Part shown: positions 16,475 to 24,722 of the stretch, piece after piece | Numbering within the stretch: position 1 is the stretch's first letter | Layout of the letters: every line of letters starts with the position of its first letter | Source of the DNA: Clostridiales bacterium | GTDB taxonomy: Bacteria; Bacillota; Clostridia; Oscillospirales; QAMX01 | Direction: 5' to 3' | NCBI GenBank assembly: GCA_016303065.1 | Contig: JAEDMJ010000006.1 | Coordinates: 1-59,552, forward strand | Length of the DNA stretch: 59,552 nt | Notes under the pieces: model-generated | What the model saw: the letters and a program-made list of their open reading frames with translations, nothing else | What the model was told of the DNA's origin: nothing | The model's database searches: none | Position numbers and translations under genes: made by a program

Positions 16475-17422
16475 ATGAACTCCCCAAGAATTCTTTTTAT
16501 GGGCACGCCGGATTTTGCCGCTGTCCAGCTTGAATATCTCGCCGAAAAAGGCTATAACATATCCGGCGTCGTCTGCCGGCCGGACAGCGCGAAAAACAGG
16601 GGCATGAAGCTCATTCCGCCCCCGGTCAAGGTCTCTGCCCAGCAGTTTCTCGCCGGGGTCCCGGTTTACCAGCCCGCCTCGCTCCGCGACGGAGCCGGGG
16701 AAAGCATTCTCGCCGAAACATCCCCCGACCTTATCGTGGTCGTGGCCTACGGCAGGATTCTTCCAAAATCCGTCCTCGACTATCCCAAATTCGGATGCAT
16801 CAACCTTCACGGCTCGATTCTTCCGGCTTACCGCGGAGCCGCGCCCATACAGCGCGCAATAATGAACGGCGACAAAACGACCGGGCTGAGCCTTATGTAC
16901 CTTTCCGAGGGCATGGACGAGGGCGACGTCTTCGATACGGTTGAGACTCCTATCGGTGAAACCGAAACCTACGGCGAGCTCAGTTCAAGGCTCGCCGCCC
17001 TCGGCAGGGAGTTTCTGGCCCGCGGCATCGACTCCGTCTTTTCCGGGACGGCAAGAGCCGTGCCCCAGGATCCGGCGTTCGTCACATACGCGCCGATGAT
17101 CGAAAAGGCGGAAGCAAAACTTGATTTTTCCATGGACGCGGAACGCGTGTGCAATGTTTTCCGCGCCGTCACACCGAACCCCGGCGCGGCAACGGTGCGC
17201 GCCGGACGCCAGCTTCGAATAAACTCCATGAGGGTATATCGCGGAGATATCCCGGAACTTCCGGCCGGAACCGTATTTTTCCCGACCAGAAAAACCGCGT
17301 GTGTCGTCTGCGGTTCGGGGGCGGTTGAGCTCCTCCGACTCTCTCCGGAGGGCCGCAGGGAGACCGCGGTATCCGACCTCATAAACGGCCGCGGACTTGC
17401 CGCCGGAGACGTGCTGGGATGA
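16475..17422 (+). CDS. fmt: Methionyl-tRNA formyltransferase
   Basis: 315 residues. The N-terminal Rossmann domain has the FMGTPDFA start, NLHGSILPAYRGAAPIQ (catalytic Asn-His region) and the TGLSLMYLSEGMDEGD segment; a C-terminal OB-like domain follows. It formylates initiator Met-tRNA from 10-formyl-THF. The ATG at 16475 follows GAAAGGAG. Its stop overlaps the rsmB start by 4 nt (ATGA). Confidence 0.97.
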   Translation: MNSPRILFMGTPDFAAVQLEYLAEKGYNISGVVCRPDSAKNRGMKLIPPPVKVSAQQFLAGVPVYQPASLRDGAGESILAETSPDLIVVVAYGRILPKSVLDYPKFGCINLHGSILPAYRGAAPIQRAIMNGDKTTGLSLMYLSEGMDEGDVFDTVETPIGETETYGELSSRLAALGREFLARGIDSVFSGTARAVPQDPAFVTYAPMIEKAEAKLDFSMDAERVCNVFRAVTPNPGAATVRAGRQLRINSMRVYRGDIPELPAGTVFFPTRKTACVVCGSGAVELLRLSPEGRRETAVSDLINGRGLAAGDVLG

Positions 17423-18732
17423 CGGACGCAAGACTCTGTGCGGTGAACGCGCTGGGAGAGCAGGAGCGCAGAAAAGCCTATTCCGACGCGCTTTTGGGAG
17501 ATTTTCTGAAAAACTCCGGGTTTTCTCCCCGTGACTCCGCCCTATCCGCAAGACTTTATTACGGCGTTCTTCAGAACAGGCTTCTTTTGGACGCGCACAT
17601 TTCGGCCCACTGTGCATCCGGCGTCAGAAAGCTCCATCCGAAGGTCAGAAACATTCTTCGCGTCGGAGCATATCAGCTTCTCTTCTGCGACAAGATTCCC
17701 AGCTCCGCAGCGGTCAACGAGGCCGTCAGGGAGGCAAAGATCACCGGAAACGCAAAAGCGGCCGGACTCGTCAACGCAGTGCTAAGAAGGATTTCCGAAG
17801 ATCCGGATCACAAATTCAGCTTCTCATCGGAGACCGAAAGGCTCTCCGTCACCTATTCCCACCCGGCGGAACTCGTACGCCTGTTATCCGAAAGCGTTCC
17901 CGATACCGAGGCCCTTCTCCGGGCCGACAACAGCATCCCGCCGGTTTCTGTCCGGGCAAACACTCTGCGCATCTCTCCGTCCGAGCTCGCCCGTACTCTC
18001 TCCTGGGCAGGGGCAAAGGAGCTGACCGGAAGCTGCCTTGAGCTTTCGGCCCTCGGCGGGAAAAATCCGGCCGAGCTTCCGGAATACCGCGAGGGACTTT
18101 TCAGCATTCAGGACGCCGCATCCTATCTTGCGGTCAAAGCGCTCGATCCCCGTCCCGGCGAGCTCATCATCGACGGAGCCGCCGCCCCCGGAGGAAAAGC
18201 CCTCTGCGCCGCGGAAATGAGCGGCGACAGGGCCCGCATACTCGCATTTGACATTTACGAGGACAAGCTGCAGCTCATACGTTCAAACGCGGAGCGCCTC
18301 GGGATAAAATCCGTGACCGCCGCGCTCCGGGACGCAGCGGCTCCCGATCCCGAACTTTTCGGACGTGCGGACAGGGTTTTGGCCGATCTTCCATGCTCCG
18401 GACTCGGCATAATCCGCAAAAAACCTGACATCCGCTTCCGCGACCTGTCCGACATAGCAGAGCTTCCCGCGCTTCAGCTCAGGCTTCTGCGCTCGCTCTC
18501 GAAATACGTTCGCCCCGGCGGAACGCTTGTGTATTCCACCTGTACGGTGCTCGGCCGCGAAAACTCCGGCGTCCTGGAGAGATTTTTGTCCCTTGAACCG
18601 GACTTCGTTCCCGAAGGATTCTTTTCCGATATGGACGAAAAATTCCGCGCGGACTCGGGCAGACTCACTCTCCTCCCCCATATTCACGGGACGGACGGGT
18701 TCTTCATTGCAAAACTTGCCCGCAAAGCCTGA
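17419..18732 (+). CDS. rsmB: 16S rRNA m5C967 methyltransferase RsmB
   Basis: 437 residues. An N-terminal NusB-like helical domain (1-140) is followed by a SAM-dependent methyltransferase domain with DGAAAPGGKA, LADLPCSGLGIIRKKPD and the catalytic YSTCTV (Cys375). It makes 5-methylcytosine in the small-subunit rRNA. Translationally coupled to fmt through a 4-nt overlap and followed by rlmN after 16 nt. Confidence 0.96.
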   Translation: MTDARLCAVNALGEQERRKAYSDALLGDFLKNSGFSPRDSALSARLYYGVLQNRLLLDAHISAHCASGVRKLHPKVRNILRVGAYQLLFCDKIPSSAAVNEAVREAKITGNAKAAGLVNAVLRRISEDPDHKFSFSSETERLSVTYSHPAELVRLLSESVPDTEALLRADNSIPPVSVRANTLRISPSELARTLSWAGAKELTGSCLELSALGGKNPAELPEYREGLFSIQDAASYLAVKALDPRPGELIIDGAAAPGGKALCAAEMSGDRARILAFDIYEDKLQLIRSNAERLGIKSVTAALRDAAAPDPELFGRADRVLADLPCSGLGIIRKKPDIRFRDLSDIAELPALQLRLLRSLSKYVRPGGTLVYSTCTVLGRENSGVLERFLSLEPDFVPEGFFSDMDEKFRADSGRLTLLPHIHGTDGFFIAKLARKA

Positions 18733-18748
18733 ACAAAGGAGATTATCA

Positions 18749-19801
18749 ATGCATCTTCCCGTACCGGGTCAGCCGCAAAAAACAGATATCGCTTCTCTTC
18801 GCCCGGAAGAGCTCTCGGCAGAGATCGCGGGGCTCGGTCAGCCGAAGTACCGCGCGGTACAGATATACTCCGGAATTCGCTCAGGCCGCGCCATCGAAGA
18901 GCTGACCAATGTTCCCCTCTCCCTCAGAAACAGCCTTGCGGAGAAGTTTGCCGTTCCGGCGGTTTCCGTTGCAAAAAAGCAGGTCTCGTCCGACGGCACG
19001 GAAAAATACCTCTTTGCCCTTGGGGACGGAAGCTTTGTGGAGGGCGTTTTCATGCGCTATAACCACGGTAACACCCTCTGCATTTCGACCCAGGTCGGCT
19101 GCAGAATGGGCTGTGCGTTCTGCGCCTCAGGTCTTGACGGGCTTCTGCGGGGGCTTAACCCCTCCGAAATGCTCGGCGAAATCGCCGCGGCCCAGCGGGA
19201 GACCGGCCAGCGTGTCGACGGAGTCGTGATGATGGGAACGGGAGAGCCTCTCGACAACTACGAGGCTTCGCTCGAATTCATCCGCGCCGTCTCTTCGCCA
19301 GAGAGCTTCAACATCGGCCAAAGGCACATCTCCCTTTCAACCAGCGGTATCGTCCCGAAAATCAACGCTCTCGCCCGGGAAAAGCTCGGGATCACACTCT
19401 CCGTTTCGCTCCATGCGCCCTTTGACGAAATGCGTTCCCGGCTCATGCCGGTAAACCGCCGCTGGGGTATCGGCGAGCTGATCCCCGCCGTCACGGCGTA
19501 CCAGCAAAAGACGGGGCGGCGCGTCAGCTATGAGTACGCAATGATTTCCGGTCTGAACGACACTCCGGAGTGCGCGCACAGGCTCGTGTCCCTGCTTTCC
19601 GGAAAAGAAGCGCACGTCAACCTCATAAGACTCAACGAAATAGCCGAAAGCCCGTTTCACCCGTCGACAAAGGAAAATCTTGACCGGTTTATGGGCATAC
19701 TGGAACACGGACACATAAACGCCACACTCAGGCGGAGACTTGGCAGGGATATCGACGGAGCCTGCGGACAGCTTCGCAGAAGAAGCTCCGAAAAAAACTG
19801 A
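18749..19801 (+). CDS. rlmN: 23S rRNA A2503 / tRNA methyltransferase RlmN
   Basis: 350 residues. The radical SAM motif CRMGCAFC (Cys118, 122, 125), the GTGEPLDNYE segment and the C-terminal catalytic Cys339 in RDIDGACGQLR are present. It methylates C2 of A2503 in 23S rRNA by a dual-SAM mechanism. The ATG at 18749 follows AAAGGAG. Confidence 0.97.
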   Translation: MHLPVPGQPQKTDIASLRPEELSAEIAGLGQPKYRAVQIYSGIRSGRAIEELTNVPLSLRNSLAEKFAVPAVSVAKKQVSSDGTEKYLFALGDGSFVEGVFMRYNHGNTLCISTQVGCRMGCAFCASGLDGLLRGLNPSEMLGEIAAAQRETGQRVDGVVMMGTGEPLDNYEASLEFIRAVSSPESFNIGQRHISLSTSGIVPKINALAREKLGITLSVSLHAPFDEMRSRLMPVNRRWGIGELIPAVTAYQQKTGRRVSYEYAMISGLNDTPECAHRLVSLLSGKEAHVNLIRLNEIAESPFHPSTKENLDRFMGILEHGHINATLRRRLGRDIDGACGQLRRRSSEKN

Positions 19802-19838
19802 AATTTCACCCATCCGGCTTATGAAAGAAGGGAACGCG

Positions 19839-20573
19839 ATGATAGCTGCAGGATTGACCGACATTGGCAAACGCAGGAAAGACAATCAGGACAACTATTA
19901 CATCAACGTCATCCACAGCGACGAACAGGCTCTCTGCGTCGTCTGCGACGGAATGGGCGGCGCAAAATCCGGAAACGTTGCCTCGGACATGACGCTTACA
20001 ATCTTCGTTTCCGAAGTGAAGAAACGCATACTTCCCAAAATGAGCATGTCGTATATGCGGGCGATTACAAACGAGGCCATCAAGACGGCAAACACCTATA
20101 CCTACGGCAAATCCCTTGAAGACGACCTCTTTGCTGGTATGGGCTCAACCATCGTCTCCGCCTGTGTCGACAAGGACGACGTGTGCGTTATGAACGTCGG
20201 TGACAGCCGCGCATATCTGATTAACTCCCAAAGCATCACACAGATAAGCAGCGACCACTCCGTCGCCCAGGAGATGCTGCGCCGCGGAGAGCTCACCCCC
20301 GAAGAGGCAAAGCATCACCCCTCAAGAAATTACATAACCCGCGCCGTCGGAACGGAACGCACGATCAATCCCCAGTTCTACGAAGTCCGCCCCCAAAAGG
20401 GCGACGTGCTTCTTCTCTGCACCGACGGATTATCCAATATGGTCGACGACAGCGATCTTCAGGCGGAAGTGACCTCAGGACGCCCCCTTGCGGAGTGTGC
20501 CCAACGGCTTATCACCCTTGCAAACGAGCGCGGAGGCCCGGACAACATCACCGTTACGCTGCTGATGTTTTGA
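19839..20573 (+). CDS. prpC: PP2C-family Ser/Thr phosphatase PrpC/Stp
   Basis: 244 residues. PPM metal-binding motifs are present in order: GKRRKDNQDNY, VVCDGMGGAKSGN, VGDSRAYL, LLCTDGLSNMV and GGPDNITV. It reverses phosphorylation by the kinase encoded next door. ATG 19839 is preferred to an upstream in-frame ATG at 19821 because AAGGGA lies at the right distance from it and the conserved domain begins there. Confidence 0.96.
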   Translation: MIAAGLTDIGKRRKDNQDNYYINVIHSDEQALCVVCDGMGGAKSGNVASDMTLTIFVSEVKKRILPKMSMSYMRAITNEAIKTANTYTYGKSLEDDLFAGMGSTIVSACVDKDDVCVMNVGDSRAYLINSQSITQISSDHSVAQEMLRRGELTPEEAKHHPSRNYITRAVGTERTINPQFYEVRPQKGDVLLLCTDGLSNMVDDSDLQAEVTSGRPLAECAQRLITLANERGGPDNITVTLLMF

Positions 20574-20587
20574 ATGTCGGAGGAAAT

Positions 20588-22579
20588 ATGGACAACTATC
20601 TTAACAAAGTTCTTGACAACAGATATGAGATCGACGAGATCATAGGGACCGGCGGAATGGCCGTCGTTTACCGCGCAAGGGACCGCAAGCTCAACCGCCT
20701 TGTGGCTGTCAAAGTTCTCAAGGAAGAACTCCGGAGCGACGAAGATCTCCGCCGCAGATTCCACGCCGAAAGCGAAGCCATGGCAAGGCTCAACCACAAC
20801 AACATAATAAAGGTCTTCGACGTAAGCTCCACACCGGAGAACGAATACTTCGTCATGGAGATCGTGGACGGCATAACCTTAAAGCAGTATATAAACCACC
20901 GCGAAGTCCTCTCCATTAAAGAGGCGCTGCACTTTACCGTTCAGATACTCAAGGCCCTCGAGCACGCCCACCTCAAAAAGATCGTCCACAGGGACATAAA
21001 GCCCCAGAACATCATGATCCTCCGCGACGGAACAGTCAAGGTCATGGACTTCGGCATCGCGCGAGTCATGGAGAACAAGGACATTACCCAGACCAAGGGC
21101 GCGGCATTCGGCACCGTTCACTACATTGCCCCGGAGCAGGCCCGCGGCGAAAACATCGACGGGCGCGCCGACATATATTCCGTCGGCGTTATGCTTTACG
21201 AAATGCTGACGGGGAAGCTCCCCTATACCGGCGACAGCCCCCTTGCCGTCGCAATGCAGCACATCAATTCCGTGCCGGAGCCGCCGAGCCATCTCAACCC
21301 CAATATTCCCGAGTCCGTGGAAATCATAACTCTCAAAGCAATGTGCGGCGATCTCTCCGGAAGATACCACAACGCCAGCGAAATGATCGACGAAATCGAA
21401 GCATTCCGCAAGGATCCCGAATCCTTTGTCCCCAAGGGCGAGTATCTCCACGGGGAAGACGGCGACACGATCAAGTTCCAGCCGTACAGCGCCGGGGCAT
21501 TGTCTTCAAACTCCGAAGCCTCTCCGGCGGGCTCCGGAGCCCGCTCTGCCCGTGAGCGCAAAAAGGTGAACTTCCTTCCTGTGATCGCGGCGCTGGTCGC
21601 GCTCATGATTTTGGCGGCGGTCGCCATAACCCTCTGGATCACCATCCTGAGCCCCGAGGCCGGCGCCGAAGACGCACCCGTTCCCCAGCTTGTCGGGCGC
21701 ACCTATGCCAGCATCGAGGCGGACGACACTCTCGACTTTGAATTCGTCATCGTCGACGAGCAGTACAACGCGGCATATGACGCGGGCGTCGTCATCCACC
21801 AGAACAAGGTTGCCGGAAGCACCGCAAAAGAGGGAAGCCGAATTGAGCTGATTCTCAGCCTTGGGCCGCGCACCGCCGTGATGCCGAACTATACCAACGT
21901 TCTGTACACCGAAGCCAACAGCGAGCTCAAGTCCCTCATGGACAAGAGCGTGACCATTCAGTTTGAGTTTGTCTCTTCGACAGCCATCACCAAAAACTAT
22001 ATCGTAAGCACCAATCCCATAGCCGGAGATACCGTCTGCGAGGGCGACACCGTCACGTTCTATATAAGCTCCGGAAGCGAAACCGACACCGTCGAGGTCC
22101 CCTCCCTTGTGGGAAGGACGGAGGACGAGGCAAGAGCCCTTCTCTATGCCGCCGGACTCAATGTCGGAGACGTCGACTACGACGTCAGGAACGACTATCC
22201 CGCAGGAACCGTTATCGACCAGAGCACCCCGTCCATGCTCTTAGTCCCCCGCGGCACTTCGGTGAACCTCACCGTCTGCGCCGCCGCCACGACCGCATCC
22301 CACCAGTCGTCTTCATATATCTACGACCCGAACCAGTGGACCTATGCGCCCGATCAAACCTCCACGGCTCAGCTCACCATTGAACTTCCCAGGGGTTCGG
22401 GCTATCCCGACCGCTTCTATTTCGAGGTGTGCGCCGACGGAGTCCAGGTGTACAGCGCGACTCTTGAAAAAGACGCTCCCGACGTCACGCTGGAGATCTC
22501 CGGCCACGGAACCATATACATCCAGGTCTACATCGATTCGGTTCTGTGGAAAAGCGAATATCTGAAGGTGACGGAATGA
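20588..22579 (+). CDS. prkC: PASTA-domain Ser/Thr protein kinase PrkC/StkP
   Basis: 663 residues. A Hanks-type kinase domain occupies about 11-275 (GTGGMAVVY loop, VAVKVL lysine, VHRDIKPQNIM catalytic loop, DFGIARV). After a juxtamembrane linker there is one membrane helix (about 336-358), then about three PASTA repeats (to about 570), and a non-PASTA C-terminal domain of about 90 residues. PASTA domains bind muropeptides or lipid II and control growth and spore germination. The ATG at 20588 follows GGAGG; a longer frame lacks a ribosome site. The gene overlaps rsgA by 4 nt. Confidence 0.96.
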   Translation: MDNYLNKVLDNRYEIDEIIGTGGMAVVYRARDRKLNRLVAVKVLKEELRSDEDLRRRFHAESEAMARLNHNNIIKVFDVSSTPENEYFVMEIVDGITLKQYINHREVLSIKEALHFTVQILKALEHAHLKKIVHRDIKPQNIMILRDGTVKVMDFGIARVMENKDITQTKGAAFGTVHYIAPEQARGENIDGRADIYSVGVMLYEMLTGKLPYTGDSPLAVAMQHINSVPEPPSHLNPNIPESVEIITLKAMCGDLSGRYHNASEMIDEIEAFRKDPESFVPKGEYLHGEDGDTIKFQPYSAGALSSNSEASPAGSGARSARERKKVNFLPVIAALVALMILAAVAITLWITILSPEAGAEDAPVPQLVGRTYASIEADDTLDFEFVIVDEQYNAAYDAGVVIHQNKVAGSTAKEGSRIELILSLGPRTAVMPNYTNVLYTEANSELKSLMDKSVTIQFEFVSSTAITKNYIVSTNPIAGDTVCEGDTVTFYISSGSETDTVEVPSLVGRTEDEARALLYAAGLNVGDVDYDVRNDYPAGTVIDQSTPSMLLVPRGTSVNLTVCAAATTASHQSSSYIYDPNQWTYAPDQTSTAQLTIELPRGSGYPDRFYFEVCADGVQVYSATLEKDAPDVTLEISGHGTIYIQVYIDSVLWKSEYLKVTE

Positions 22580-23451
22580 CCGGAGGACTTGTTGTTTCGG
22601 TGAGCGGATCTTCGTTTTCCGTAAAAACCGAAAACGGAACCGTAAACTGCTCCTGCCGCGGAAAATTCCGCCGGATCGGCCTCCAGCCCCTTGCCGGAGA
22701 CCGGGTCGTGCTCTCCCCCGCGGAGGAAGGATTTGTCATTTCGGAAATCGCCCCCCGGAAAAACAGTCTCGTCCGCCCCCCTGCGGCAAATATCGACACT
22801 CTCCTGATCGTCGTATCCGCCGCTCCACCGCAGACGCCGGAAATCTTTATCGACTCGCTCACTGCCCTTGCCGGATACAAAAATATCCGTCCGGTAATCT
22901 GCCTCAACAAAAACGATCTCGACCCCGGCGAAAACCTTAAGAAGATATACTCCCCGATCTACGAGGTCTTCTCAGTCAGCACCGTCACGAAAAGCGGCGT
23001 TCCGGAGCTCAGAAACGCACTCGGAGACGGCATATGCCTTCTGGCGGGGAACTCCGGCGTCGGCAAATCCAGTCTTTTGAACGCTCTCCTCCCCGGAATT
23101 TCTGCCGGTGTCAGCGAACTGAGCTCACGCATCGGCCGCGGAAGACAGACCACCCGCCGAGTTGAACTGCACGCCCTGCCCTCCGGCGGCTATATCGCAG
23201 ATTCTCCGGGATACTCCGCATTTGACGCGGTGGAAATGGAGCTCGGAGATTTGGACCTCCTCCCTGAAACCTTTCCGGAATTCAAGAACTTCCTCGGCAA
23301 ATGCCGCTGGGGAAACTGCGGGCATGCCGGCGACGACGGCTGCGCCGTCACCGAAGCGGCGGAAAACGGCCTTATCTCCCCCTCCAGGCGGGAATCGTAT
23401 CTTCAGCTTAGAAAAACCATGCTCCAGGCCGAAAAACAGCGCTACCGTTAG
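22576..23451 (+). CDS. rsgA: Ribosome small subunit GTPase RsgA
   Basis: 291 residues. An OB-fold N-terminus, a circularly permuted GTPase domain (NKNDL G4 before the GNSGVGKSSL P-loop, then DSPGYSAF G3), and a C-terminal zinc module CRWGNCGHAGDDGC. It checks late 30S assembly. The ATG overlaps the prkC stop by 4 nt. This is the usual end of the prpC-prkC-rsgA block, and a terminator hairpin follows. Confidence 0.96.
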   Translation: MTGGLVVSVSGSSFSVKTENGTVNCSCRGKFRRIGLQPLAGDRVVLSPAEEGFVISEIAPRKNSLVRPPAANIDTLLIVVSAAPPQTPEIFIDSLTALAGYKNIRPVICLNKNDLDPGENLKKIYSPIYEVFSVSTVTKSGVPELRNALGDGICLLAGNSGVGKSSLLNALLPGISAGVSELSSRIGRGRQTTRRVELHALPSGGYIADSPGYSAFDAVEMELGDLDLLPETFPEFKNFLGKCRWGNCGHAGDDGCAVTEAAENGLISPSRRESYLQLRKTMLQAEKQRYR

Positions 23452-23496
23452 CAAACAATGCGACAAGCAAAAACACTTGCCAGGACATATGCCACA

Positions 23497-24579
23497 ATGA
23501 CTGCAAAAACACTTTACATCAAAGCGCAAAAAGAAAAGCACGGCACGCTTCCCGGAACATCCGGGAGAGTACGCTGTGCTTTTTTCCGTTTTTCGCTTCT
23601 TTTTTCAATTATTCCGCTTTTTCTCTGTCTTTTTTCCGCCTGTCGGAAGTCTGCGCAGCTGTCCTCGGAGATATATGCAATGGACACATACATGGAGCTC
23701 AAAGCCTATGGCGGCGAAGCCGAAGACCTTTTGGAAAAAGCCGAAAAAGAGATCTTCCGGCTTGAACGGCTTTTCTCCGCAACGTCCGCCGAGAGCGAGC
23801 TGTATCGGCTGAACCTTTCCGGCTCCGGCGCCGTGTCCCCGGAGCTGGCGGAAATTATTTCCGTTTCCCTTGCGCTTTCCCGGAAAACGGGCGGAGCGTT
23901 TGACCCAAGCGTCCGGCCGCTTCTCCGTCTCTGGGGGTTTACGGAAGATGAATTCCGCGTTCCCTCCGAAGCCGGGATTGCCGCGGCGCTGGAGCGGGTC
24001 GGAGCCGAAAGGATAAGCGCCGACGGGACAGAGGTTTTGCTGAACGGGTGCGAGCTCGATCTGGGCGGAATCGCAAAGGGCTACGCCGCCGACAGATTTG
24101 CCGGTATTGCCGCGGAGAGCTTATGCGGCGGAGCTTTCGCAAACCTCGGCGGAATGATCTGCGCCGCCGGAACAAAGCCCGGCGGCGAGCCCTGGCGCGT
24201 CGCGCTGCAGTCCCCTTTGGGCGAAGGCTACGCCGCCGTGCTCTCGGTCAGCAATGTCTGCATTTCCACCTCCGGAGCCTATCAGCGGTTCTTTGAGTCC
24301 GGCGGCAAACGGTACCACCACATTATCGACCCTTCCACCGGCTTTCCCGCGGAAAGCGATCTGCTCTCCGCCACGGTCATCGACGAAAGCGGCTGCTTTG
24401 CCGACGCCGTGAGCACGGCGCTTTTCGTCATGGGAGAAGACGCGTCAGCGAAATTCTGCAGACAAAACGGCGTCTGCGCCATTCTGATAACGGAGGACAT
24501 GAGGCTTCTGTGCCTTGGCGGTGCGGAAAATTTTCTTGAAGAGGTCTCCGGAGAAACATTTACTCTGTGTATCGGCTGA
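23497..24579 (+). CDS. apbE: FAD:protein FMN transferase ApbE, lipoprotein
   Basis: About 360 residues. The ApbE core starts at YAMDTYMELKAYG and contains GGAFDPSV, DLGGIAKGYA, GGMICAAG, the YHHIIDPSTG metal/FMN segment and the C-terminal FADAVSTALFVMG. It attaches FMN to Thr residues of extracytoplasmic redox proteins. A hydrophobic leader ending in LFSAC looks like a lipoprotein signal peptide, with Cys near residue 49, preceded by an unusually long hydrophilic segment of about 28 residues. In-frame ATGs exist at 23458, 23497 and 23680. 23680 has the best GGAG site but would lose the leader, so 23497 is preferred. The rsgA terminator lies inside this 5-prime coding stretch. Confidence 0.85.
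   Translation: MTAKTLYIKAQKEKHGTLPGTSGRVRCAFFRFSLLFSIIPLFLCLFSACRKSAQLSSEIYAMDTYMELKAYGGEAEDLLEKAEKEIFRLERLFSATSAESELYRLNLSGSGAVSPELAEIISVSLALSRKTGGAFDPSVRPLLRLWGFTEDEFRVPSEAGIAAALERVGAERISADGTEVLLNGCELDLGGIAKGYAADRFAGIAAESLCGGAFANLGGMICAAGTKPGGEPWRVALQSPLGEGYAAVLSVSNVCISTSGAYQRFFESGGKRYHHIIDPSTGFPAESDLLSATVIDESGCFADAVSTALFVMGEDASAKFCRQNGVCAILITEDMRLLCLGGAENFLEEVSGETFTLCIG
23534..23585 (+). terminator. Terminator inside the 5-prime end of apbE
   Basis: Outer arms AAAAGCACGGC and GCTGTGCTTTT (one G-T pair) enclose a second perfect stem TCCCGGA/TCCGGGA, followed by a T run to 23585. It is well placed to end the rsgA operon but overlaps codons of the apbE signal-peptide region. Confidence 0.8.
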
Positions 24580-24661
24580 ATTCGGAGCCGGCGCGTCGGA
24601 ATGGTTGCAGCGAGATCGGCGGAAAACGTGCGAAAATCCGGAAAAAGATGCGCGCCTCCGC

Positions 24662-24690
24662 TTTACATCGTCAATCCAATGTGATATACT
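24662..24690 (+). promoter_or_regulatory. Promoter of the GH36 gene
   Basis: TTTACA (24662-24667), 17-bp spacer, TATACT (24685-24690), 32 nt before the start codon. Confidence 0.75.
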
Positions 24691-24722
24691 GGCACAAACA
24701 GTTCAATCTCAGGAGGCGCAAT

